From NCBI GenBank assembly GCA_017547065.1, contig JAFYRC010000067.1, positions 1 to 11,390 on the forward strand: a stretch of 11,390 nucleotides of DNA. Reading direction: 5' to 3'. Below, piece by piece: positions 6,901-11,390 of the stretch. Numbering within the stretch: position 1 is the first letter of the stretch; each line of letters begins with the position of its first letter. Under the pieces are notes generated by a model, which was given only the letters and a program-made list of their open reading frames with translations, ran no database searches and had not been told where the DNA came from. Source of the DNA: Tidjanibacter sp. (lineage in GTDB: Bacteria; Bacteroidota; Bacteroidia; Bacteroidales; Rikenellaceae). The translations under genes were made by a program, and so were the position numbers.

Positions 6901-8522
6901 AGCTGAGTGGTGGCGCGGTGGCCGACCTGAGCGTGGAGGGCGAGGGTGCGTCGCTGAAAATCGACGGTACGCTCGAATTGGAGAGTGTGGAGGCGAAGGT
7001 TGCCCTCACGGGTGTGACCTACAAGGTGCCTTCGTTGAAGGTGGAGTTTGCCGACAATGTGGGCAGAATCGAAGCCACACAGGTGAGCGATACCCACGGC
7101 GGTCGTGCCACACTGAACGGTGGAGTGGACCTCGCCGATTTGAATAGTTTGAAATACAACATCCAGCTCATACCTATGTCGCTGGCGGTGATTGACTTAC
7201 CTCCCCTGCGCGAGTTGCCCTTCTATGGCAACGTCACGGTGTCGGGTGCGGCGTCGCTGATGTCGGAGGGTGGCGATGTGGTGATTGATGCGGCACTCAA
7301 CACGGGCGAAGGCTCGGTGTTCAACCTGCCGCTGAGCGGTTCGAGCGACTTTTCGAGTGTCGACTTTGTGCAGTTTGTGGACGCCGAGAGCGCCATGGCT
7401 CCCGACACTACGGATGTGGTGGCGCGTAAGAAACTGCTGATGGAAAACCGCAACCGCAAGAGCGGACGCAAGAGTAATGTGCTGATTGATGCACAGTTGG
7501 GTGTGAATAAGGACACCCAGCTGAGGCTTATCATCGACGAGGCTACCAACAACGTGCTGGTGGCAAGTGGCGAGGCCGACCTGAGTGTGGCCATCGACAC
7601 CTCCAATAGCGACATACAGATCAGGGGCGACTACCAAATCTCCGAGGGATACTACAACTTCAACTTCCAGAACCTCATCGGCAAGCGATTTACCATCAGC
7701 CCCGGTAGCTACATCCGCTGGAACGGTAGCCCGATGGATGCCCACATCGACATCGATGCGTTCTATAAGGTTAAGACCTCCCTTGCACCCCTGCTCGGCA
7801 CCGAGACCTCGGCTTCGAGGGGCTCCACACCGGTGGAGTGTATTGTCAACCTGGGTGGCTCGCTGGCGGATATCGACCTGAACTTCGACATCAATGTGCC
7901 CACGGCCAATGCCGAGTACCAGAGCATACTTTCGAGCTACTTCTCCTCGCAGGAGATGATGGCAACGCAGTTTGTCTACCTGCTGGCGATGGGTAGTTTC
8001 TACTCGGACGGCAGTGGCTCGGGCCAGGGTACGGCCCAGGCGGGCGCTACGGGTACGGCCATCGGCCTTGGACTGCTGGTGGATCAGGTGTCGAGGCTTG
8101 TGTCGAACGACGCCTACCGCTTCAATGTGAAGTATAAGATGTATGACGAAACGGCCAGCACCTATGGCGTGGACTTCGAAACGGAGATTATCGACAACCG
8201 CCTGCTGTTGGAGTTGGAGGCCAATGTGGACACGGGTGGCTACTATCAGGGTGGCGCAGGCGAGGGTAACAACCAGCTCACCGGTGGTGGCGCACTGACG
8301 CTGCTGCTCGACAAGGCGGGCAACTTCATCCTCAAAGGCTTCTCGCGCACCATCGACCGCTTCGACGAGAACCAGGGTTTGCAGGAGAACGGTGTGGGTA
8401 TCTACTACCGCCGTAGCTTCGACCGCCTGAGTGACCTGTGGCGCAAAAAACCAAAGAGGGTGGCCGATATGCCAGAAAAAAGTGGTACCTTTGCGGAGCC
8501 TTCCGCAGGAGCGAGCGAATAG
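3969..8522 (+). CDS. tamB: translocation/assembly module TamB (AsmA-like, DUF490)
   Basis: A 1517-aa TamB-family protein, longer than E. coli TamB (1259 aa) but normal for Bacteroidota. A single N-terminal membrane helix (about residues 10-36) anchors it in the inner membrane. The long middle part alternates short hydrophobic beta strands, as in the AsmA-like/TamB taco-shaped beta structure that spans the periplasm. The C-terminal TamB domain covers about 1165-1500: strands near NVLIDAQLGV, then GDYQISEGYYNF, FTISPGSYIRWNG, MDAHIDIDAFY, INVPTANAEYQ, and the closing GVGIYYRRSFD. TamB-type proteins work with an outer-membrane Omp85 partner in assembling outer-membrane proteins, and related AsmA-like proteins move phospholipids to the outer membrane. 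No Omp85 partner gene is in the window. It is divergent from tsaD and 68 bp upstream of exbB, with no clear terminator between. The 30 or so residues after the closing strand are polar and poorly conserved-looking. Confidence 0.93.
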   Translation: MSKGIKKLANVALHTLSAVVLMLFLLVLVVALAFSLPRVQTFAAHRVVDWVTEEFGLNISLRGVSISGLSNVVVEDLYVEDLAGDTLLYVPRASATIDRNALLGEGVFAPSRVRVEGGWFNLHAGEDGRTNIEKLVLKVQEQLPPAKASSEPFVIRDLQARGTRFTLYNQKVYRAQRSGINYSDMDLHIDLLDIGLLTVVGEDVELRIDKLTATDKTGASLQNSSIERLIVSSEADLLFYDVQFYSGEADVRVPKVELTAAEWDDYKLYNSRVNMSIESDDSYLTHEALAMFVPDLGDVGVDVEHFDCSFDGLVDDFVVSLAGAQVEGADVKGRVRIENVVEFPNTRISVDSLSVKTTTAQAITIYEDVTKTPLNEQITPWVERFREVDLNLSGVAADNALRVSLGLATDLGSAGVDGSVEFARKGEIDFDGEVWMRGLNVGRVVDVKELGKVTLTADLKGLFAEENITGSGSVFIDRLAYGGYTYNDISLEGGYENDVARLTLRSLDRNLLCALDAECDLSWLEPQYNLNLSLEGVDFAALGMAPSDSRSWLSCNLEASAEGASLDDLVGRAMINDLVYVSTADTLSTELINVVVGGGSEGEKSFSLYSPLADVEYRSRASYEDVFAYFGGALINPLPSNNPNRKGEEQTAATDVEALYRASDYSSIHVSINTDENLLAAFVPGATIAADSSLSMEFSPSAGAFVFALDSDYVEWTDLLASRIHVGANGTSERIDLGVEVNELLALGTSVPDVVVNAYAKEGSHLGATLLFSDNTSAVSGRVQADGELWYDKGGKMQARASLADSFVMLNNHRWDLSAEAIDYNSESLAIDHFTLTSGEQRIFLDGEVAPNDRVPLRLELDGVLLGALAELAGVKEVEGCLSGRVEICSAMASPFGEGQLSLTDVSVGGVTVAPMDLRVSMPKDEGEVSLRLNNSELGSTLVSALYDLEQNTYEGRLTVRELDLAAFGSLATDVVSELSGGAVADLSVEGEGASLKIDGTLELESVEAKVALTGVTYKVPSLKVEFADNVGRIEATQVSDTHGGRATLNGGVDLADLNSLKYNIQLIPMSLAVIDLPPLRELPFYGNVTVSGAASLMSEGGDVVIDAALNTGEGSVFNLPLSGSSDFSSVDFVQFVDAESAMAPDTTDVVARKKLLMENRNRKSGRKSNVLIDAQLGVNKDTQLRLIIDEATNNVLVASGEADLSVAIDTSNSDIQIRGDYQISEGYYNFNFQNLIGKRFTISPGSYIRWNGSPMDAHIDIDAFYKVKTSLAPLLGTETSASRGSTPVECIVNLGGSLADIDLNFDINVPTANAEYQSILSSYFSSQEMMATQFVYLLAMGSFYSDGSGSGQGTAQAGATGTAIGLGLLVDQVSRLVSNDAYRFNVKYKMYDETASTYGVDFETEIIDNRLLLELEANVDTGGYYQGGAGEGNNQLTGGGALTLLLDKAGNFILKGFSRTIDRFDENQGLQENGVGIYYRRSFDRLSDLWRKKPKRVADMPEKSGTFAEPSAGASE
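3974..3981 (-). promoter_or_regulatory. tsaD promoter -7 element inside the tamB start
   Basis: Read on the minus strand this is TACCTTTG, an exact -7 consensus. It lies 58 bp upstream of the tsaD ATG and within the second to fifth codons of tamB. No good -33 TTTG is found at the expected 19-21 bp spacing; a TTTG on the minus strand at 3997-3994 is only 12 bp away. The call therefore rests on the -7 element and position. Confidence 0.5.
8486..8493 (+). promoter_or_regulatory. possible exbB promoter -7 element in the tamB 3' end
   Basis: TACCTTTG matches the -7 consensus exactly and lies inside the last codons of tamB. A start near 8500 would give exbB a leader of about 90 nt ending in an A-rich stretch. 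No TTTG is found 19-21 bp upstream, so the site could be a chance match within coding sequence. A small hairpin, CGAGC/GCTCG (8512-8526), lies over the tamB stop codon but has no T run and is not called a terminator. Confidence 0.35.
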
Positions 8523-8590
8523 CTCGACGCGGGGCAGACGGGGAATTGAGAAAAAGTAATAGAAAATAATAAAAAACACCAAACAAAACT

Positions 8591-9259
8591 ATGATTACTC
8601 TACTTCAAGCAGTGGCCGATCAGTCGGCCGAGACTCTCGGATTTGGCGAACTTTTTATGAAGGGTGGCTGGCTTATGTGGCCCCTGTTGCTGTTGGGTGG
8701 CCTTGCCATCTACATCTTCGTGGAGAGGTTTGTGGCCATCAGGAAGGCTTCGAAGATTGACCCCAACTTCATGAACCGCCTGCGCGACCTGATTTGCGAC
8801 GGCAAGGTTGAGGCAGCCCTGAGGCTCTGCAAAAAGACCGACAGCCCCGTGGCAAGGATGATGGAGAAGGGCATTAGCCGCATTGGCCGCCCCATGAGCG
8901 ACATCCAGACCACCATCGAGAACGAGGCAACCCTCGAAGTGTCGAGGTTGGAGACCGGTCTTCCCCTCTTGGCAACCATTTCGAGCGGTGCACCTATGGT
9001 TGGTTTCTTGGGCACCGTACTCGGTATGGTCAAGGCCTTCATGGGTATGTCGCAGGCAGGTGGCGTTGTGGATATGAGCGTGCTGGCGGGTGGTATGTAT
9101 GTGGCAATGATCACCACCGTGGCAGGTCTGATTGTGGGTATTCCCGCCCACTTTGGCTACAACTACCTGGTGGCTCGCATCGAGAAACTGATCTTCCAGA
9201 TGGAGGCCAACTCCATCGCGTTTATGGACATTCTCAACCAGCCCGTTGAGAAAAAATAG
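8591..9259 (+). CDS. exbB: MotA/TolQ/ExbB proton channel family protein
   Basis: A 222-aa inner-membrane channel subunit of the ExbB/TolQ family. Three helices are seen: about residues 26-48 (GWLMWPLLLLGGLAIYIF), 124-150 and 164-186. The cytoplasmic loop between the first two carries the family pattern ending in IENEATLEVSRLETGLPLLATISSGAPMVG. GFLGTVLGMVKAF (138-150) is the ExbB/TolQ signature and includes the pore threonine Thr142; ITTVAGL (174-180) supplies the second conserved threonine position. With ExbD it forms the proton-driven motor that energises TonB. The order exbB-exbD-tonB points to ExbB rather than TolQ. It ends 9 bp before exbD. The leader before the ATG is A-rich with no Shine-Dalgarno site, normal for this phylum. 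Confidence 0.94.
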   Translation: MITLLQAVADQSAETLGFGELFMKGGWLMWPLLLLGGLAIYIFVERFVAIRKASKIDPNFMNRLRDLICDGKVEAALRLCKKTDSPVARMMEKGISRIGRPMSDIQTTIENEATLEVSRLETGLPLLATISSGAPMVGFLGTVLGMVKAFMGMSQAGGVVDMSVLAGGMYVAMITTVAGLIVGIPAHFGYNYLVARIEKLIFQMEANSIAFMDILNQPVEKK

Positions 9260-9268
9260 GGAACGAGT

Positions 9269-9661
9269 ATGGCAATCAAACGAGGAACAAAAATCATCAA
9301 GGAGGTGGGCTCGTCGGCACAAACCGACCTGATCTTCCTGCTGTTGATGTTTATGATGATGGCCACCACCCTCATCAACCCCAATGCGCTGAAACTCACC
9401 CTGCCGAAGAGCTCCAACCAGCTCAAAGAGAGGCCCTACGTTACGGTGAGCATCACCCGTGACCTCCAATTCTACGTCGATGGCGAGAAGGTGCCCTTTG
9501 CGCAGGTGGAGGCTGCCTTGGCTGTGAAGATGGCCGAGAAGGAGGAGCCCACTGTGTCGCTCCACTGCGACGAGGGTGTGCCCATTGGTGAGGTTGTGAA
9601 GGTCATGAACATCGCCAATCAGAATAAGTACCGACTAATATTGGCAACCCAACCAGAGTAG
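9269..9661 (+). CDS. exbD: ExbD/TolR biopolymer transport protein
   Basis: A 130-aa ExbD/TolR protein. It has a short basic cytoplasmic start (MAIKRGTKIIKEVGS), then one membrane helix at about residues 20-38 that opens with the conserved proton-carrying Asp20 (SSAQTDLIFLLLMFMMMAT). The rest is a periplasmic domain: KLTLPKSS (42-49), YVTVSITRDLQFYVDGEKV and the family-typical ending VVKVMNIANQNKYRLILATQPE. It follows exbB after 9 bp and is surely co-transcribed with it. It couples proton flow through the ExbB pentamer to movement of TonB. The length is normal. The gene is followed by an unusual 192-bp gap before tonB. Confidence 0.94.
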   Translation: MAIKRGTKIIKEVGSSAQTDLIFLLLMFMMMATTLINPNALKLTLPKSSNQLKERPYVTVSITRDLQFYVDGEKVPFAQVEAALAVKMAEKEEPTVSLHCDEGVPIGEVVKVMNIANQNKYRLILATQPE

Positions 9662-9664
9662 GGT

Positions 9665-9789
9665 GGGAAACGATTTTCGAGGGTAAATTTTGTACCAACC
9701 ATCAAGGTCCGCTTCCTCATTTACGGAGTGTAAACTGCGGAGCGTCCCTCTCGTTTGGCACAAAATTTCCTCCCCGAAAAGTCGTTCCC
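9665..9789. repeat. long imperfect inverted repeat between exbD and tonB
   Basis: The left arm (9665-9698) and right arm (9755-9789) are about 34-35 nt each. They match in inverted orientation along most of their length, sharing the blocks AACGA, TTTTCG, AAATTTTGT and CCAA. The inner 56 nt holds a further small hairpin, TTTAC-GGAGT-GTAAA (9719-9733), and TCCGC/GCGGA pieces. A direct repeat CCCGAAAAGT occurs at 9773-9782 and 9787-9796, 14 bp apart. The whole could be a dispersed intergenic repeat or mini-transposon remnant, or an RNA structure that tunes exbBD against tonB. No coding sequence is seen in the gap. Confidence 0.7.
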
Positions 9790-9814
9790 GAAAAGTATTC
9801 AGCATTTGAAAATA

Positions 9815-9849
9815 AATAGCTAACGGCCAACGGCCAATAGCCAACAGCA
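9815..9849. repeat. heptad tandem repeat abutting the tonB start
   Basis: Five consecutive 7-bp units read AATAGCT, AACGGCC, AACGGCC, AATAGCC and AACAGCA, consensus AAYRGCC. The array ends four bases before the tonB ATG, so it fills the place where a ribosome binding site would be. Unit number could change the leader length without touching the reading frame. Confidence 0.75.
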
Positions 9850-9853
9850 CAAA

Positions 9854-10663
9854 ATGAACTATTACAACACAGACAACTCGCTCGGTAAGGCGCTGGGATA
9901 CGTTTTCGTAGCCCTCTACTCGCTATTGATGGCGGGTCTGTATGTGTGGGGTGAGATTACGGTGGAGAGCGAGGCCCAAGCGCAGGGTATGTTGGTCGAC
10001 TTCGGCGTGGTTGAGGATAGCGGCAGTGGTGCCGACGACACCCAACTGGCCGACGACACGGTGCTCCCCGAGCCCCAAAATGTGCCCCAAACGGAGGCTG
10101 TGCAGACCCAACCCGAGGAGCCCGCACCCGAGGTAGAGGAGGGTAACCTCATTACAGACACCGAGGTGCAGGAGAGTGAACAGAAGGAGGTTGAGCCAGA
10201 GCCAGTGGTGGAGGAACCCAAGCCGAGGGAGGTTAACCGCAGGGCACTCTTCCCTGGTAATACCCCCGAGTCGCCCGCCAAGTCGCAGGGTACCACGGAT
10301 ACCCTCGCCGGCAATCAGGGCTACATCGGTGGCACCACCTCCGACAACTACGAGGGTACGGGCGGAGCCGATGGCTTTGAGCCCGACTGGAACCTCGAGG
10401 GCCGTAGGCCGAGGGGCGAATTCCCTCGCCCGAGGTATGCCGACAACGAACAGGGTACCGTTGTGGTGGAGATTTGGGTAAATGGCAATGGCGACGTTAC
10501 GGGCGCAGCATTCCACGCCAAGGGCTCCACAGTGTCGGCCAAGTCACCTCTGGTGGCCGAGGCTATCAAGGCGGCCAAGGGCGTGAAATTTAGCGAGAGC
10601 GACCAGGATATCCAGGTGGGAACGATTACCTACCGCTTCCGACTCAAAACGGGAAAGAAATAG
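9854..10663 (+). CDS. tonB: energy transducer TonB
   Basis: A 269-aa TonB. The short cytoplasmic start is followed by one membrane helix at about residues 10-33 (LGKALGYVFVALYSLLMAGL). A long periplasmic linker (about 50-130) is rich in Pro, Glu and Gln and strongly acidic (PEEPAPEVEE, EPEPVVEEPKP), then comes a Gly/Thr/Asn-rich stretch (about 140-180). The C-terminal TonB domain spans about 185-267, with GTVVVEIWVNGNGDVTGAAF, the helix SPLVAEAIKAAKGVKF and the last strand IQVGTITYRFRLK. It passes energy from ExbB-ExbD to TonB-dependent outer-membrane transporters, such as SusC-like nutrient porins. The linker lacks the Lys-Pro repeats of E. coli TonB. It lies 192 bp after exbD and 7 bp before the DUF1573 gene. 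Confidence 0.92.
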   Translation: MNYYNTDNSLGKALGYVFVALYSLLMAGLYVWGEITVESEAQAQGMLVDFGVVEDSGSGADDTQLADDTVLPEPQNVPQTEAVQTQPEEPAPEVEEGNLITDTEVQESEQKEVEPEPVVEEPKPREVNRRALFPGNTPESPAKSQGTTDTLAGNQGYIGGTTSDNYEGTGGADGFEPDWNLEGRRPRGEFPRPRYADNEQGTVVVEIWVNGNGDVTGAAFHAKGSTVSAKSPLVAEAIKAAKGVKFSESDQDIQVGTITYRFRLKTGKK

Positions 10664-10670
10664 GGAGAAT

Positions 10671-11063
10671 ATGAAGAGATTTATTGCAACGATATTTGCT
10701 CTGTTGAGCCTTGCTGTGGTGGCTTTCGGACAGGATGTCGAGGCCAAGAAGGGCCCGCAGATGACCTTCACGGGGGCTGTGAGCCACGACTTCGGTGAGT
10801 TTGTCAAAGGGGGCGAGAGCCGTAGCCACGCATTTGAGTTCGTGAACGACGGCACCGCGCCGCTGGTGGTTGTGAAGGCGAGCTCGTCGTGTAGGTGTAT
10901 CTCGGTGCAGTATCCCCGTAGGCCCGTGCAACCCAACCAGAAGGGCGCGATTGTGGTGACCTACGACCCCAAGGACGAGGGCGTTTTCAACAAGGGCATC
11001 CACCTCCAATCCAATATCGAGGGTGGAGTGCTGACCCTCTTTGTGAAGGGAGTGGTGAAATAG
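10671..11063 (+). CDS. exported DUF1573 protein
   Basis: A 130-aa protein with a cleavable signal peptide (residues 1 to about 20; likely cleavage after VVAFG). The mature part is one DUF1573 Ig-like/ASH-type beta-sandwich. Its diagnostic features are HDFGEFVKGGESRSHAFEFVN (39-59, opening strands), NDGTAPLVVVKASSSCRC (59-76, with the conserved cysteine pair), a proline-rich turn (YPRRPVQPNQKG) and the closing strands IVVTYDPKDEGVFNK and KGIHLQSN. The cysteines Cys74 and Cys76 might bind metal or form a disulfide, but this is not shown. It starts 7 bp after the tonB stop with GGGAGAAT before the ATG, so it is in the same operon. DUF1573 proteins are very common in Bacteroidota and their function is not settled; a periplasmic or surface binding role is likely. 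Confidence 0.9.
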   Translation: MKRFIATIFALLSLAVVAFGQDVEAKKGPQMTFTGAVSHDFGEFVKGGESRSHAFEFVNDGTAPLVVVKASSSCRCISVQYPRRPVQPNQKGAIVVTYDPKDEGVFNKGIHLQSNIEGGVLTLFVKGVVK

Positions 11064-11104
11064 ACCGACCATCGGAGCGCGACTCCGAGTGAAAATAACG
11101 ATAG

Positions 11105-11136
11105 AAAAGGGCTGAAACTAACATTCAGCCCTTTTT
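11105..11136 (+). terminator. rho-independent terminator of the exbB-DUF1573 unit
   Basis: AAAAGGGCTGAA (11105-11116) and TTCAGCCCTTTT (11124-11135) form a perfect 12-bp stem with a 7-nt loop, followed by the end of a T run. A smaller hairpin, TCGGAG/CTCCGA (11072-11088), precedes it just after the DUF1573 stop codon. Confidence 0.9.
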
Positions 11137-11186
11137 GTTTGCGAAAAAAAGAGAGCTTTGGGAGTACAACTTCACGGAAAAAAGAT

Positions 11187-11194
11187 TATATTTG
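11187..11194 (+). promoter_or_regulatory. promoter -7 element for the 3'-end carboxyltransferase gene
   Basis: TATATTTG is an exact -7 consensus, downstream of the terminator and 64 bp before the ATG at 11259. The nearest upstream TTTG (11157-11160) is 26 bp away, longer than usual, so the -33 element is uncertain. The leader of about 55-60 nt is A-rich and contains ACAAAAAC twice (11223-11230 and 11243-11250), with no Shine-Dalgarno site. Confidence 0.6.
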
Positions 11195-11258
11195 TGAAAT
11201 AAATAACAATAGATAGATAACAACAAAAACAAATACCTTAAAACAAAAACTAACAGTT

Positions 11259-11390
11259 ATGGCAAAAGAACTTAAAATCAGGGACTTGACCCTTCGTGAC
11301 GGCCAACAATCGGCCTTTGCTACCCGCTTGAATCAGAATCAGGTAGAGCGAGTACTTCCCTTCTACAAAGATGCAGGCTTCTATGCAATG
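11259..11390 (+). CDS. biotin-dependent carboxyltransferase, OadA/pyruvate carboxylase subunit B-like (5' part)
   Basis: The first 44 codons of a gene cut by the window end. The translation begins MAKELKIRDLTLRDGQQSAF and continues ATRLNQNQVERVLPFYKDAG. The segment LTLRDGQQSAFATR (residues 10-23) matches the opening of HMGL-like TIM-barrel enzymes, in which the Asp of TLRDG/Q binds the catalytic metal. The QSxxATR continuation is characteristic of carboxyltransferases acting on pyruvate or oxaloacetate (OadA, pyruvate carboxylase B) rather than of isopropylmalate or homocitrate synthases. The family combines this barrel with a C-terminal biotinyl domain, which lies outside the window, so the exact member is unresolved. 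It has its own promoter element and is separated from the TonB cluster by a strong terminator. Confidence 0.8.
   Translation, partial: MAKELKIRDLTLRDGQQSAFATRLNQNQVERVLPFYKDAGFYAM

Noticed and set aside
4554..7097. 847-codon open frame antisense to tamB
   Set aside because: It is opposite the well-supported TamB frame, and its translation is rich in His, Arg and Gly as expected from reading GTG/GAG/GCC-type codons backwards. It has no recognisable domain.
7197..8582. 461-codon antisense open frame over the tamB 3' end
   Set aside because: Same cause: a shadow of codon bias in tamB, with low-complexity His/Val/Arg-rich translation and no plausible start signal.
8600..9565. 321-codon minus-strand open frame over exbB-exbD
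   Set aside because: It crosses two genes with clear families on the other strand and is His-rich without domains.
9665..9789. Simple terminator for exbD
   Set aside because: The arms are imperfect, the loop is 56 nt and there is no T run right after the right arm, so a standard rho-independent terminator is not supported.

Overview
The window looks like chromosomal DNA from a Bacteroidota bacterium, most likely Bacteroidales. The moderately high GC coding sequence with A/T-rich leaders fits an Alistipes/Rikenellaceae-like genome, but the genus is inference. Supporting signs are several TAnnTTTG promoter -7 elements (the Bacteroidota sigma-ABfr consensus), mostly weak Shine-Dalgarno sequences, a Bacteroidota-sized TamB (1517 aa), a DUF1573 protein beside a TonB module, and a lipoprotein alpha/beta hydrolase behind tsaD. 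Nothing in the coding content points to a phage, plasmid, CRISPR array or insertion sequence.

Layout. Positions 1-285 are non-coding and hold a 16-bp A/T palindrome, a G/C-rich hairpin and a promoter. Next comes a cytosolic alpha/beta hydrolase (286-1128, +), then a short array of 7-bp repeats and a terminator. A two-gene unit follows (1327-2014, +): a four-helix DUF2975 membrane protein and a 67-aa YozG-like HTH regulator. Its promoter region is surrounded by repeated AAACGA/TCGTTT words. A perfect 15-bp-stem terminator separates it from a convergent minus-strand pair, tsaD (3915-2887) followed by a lipoprotein alpha/beta hydrolase (2857-2087). tsaD is divergent from tamB (3969-8522, +), with only 53 bp between the start codons, so their promoters overlap.

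Downstream of tamB lie exbB, exbD, tonB and a DUF1573 gene (8591-11063, +), closed by a strong terminator. A 192-bp gap between exbD and tonB holds a long imperfect inverted repeat and a second 7-bp repeat array that abuts the tonB start. The window ends inside the 5' end of a carboxyltransferase (OadA/pyruvate carboxylase B-like) gene.

How it works together. tamB through DUF1573 is an envelope cluster. TamB is expected to bridge the periplasm and help build the outer membrane. ExbB-ExbD-TonB uses the proton motive force to power TonB-dependent outer-membrane transporters. DUF1573 is a small exported Ig-like protein of unknown function. TsaD makes the t6A modification of ANN-decoding tRNAs. 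The DUF2975/HTH pair is probably a self-regulated membrane protein/repressor unit.

Overall this is mainly a core-genome region. The least explained material is non-coding: the AAACGA cluster, the exbD-tonB inverted repeat, and the two heptad-repeat arrays. No convincing new multi-gene system was found.
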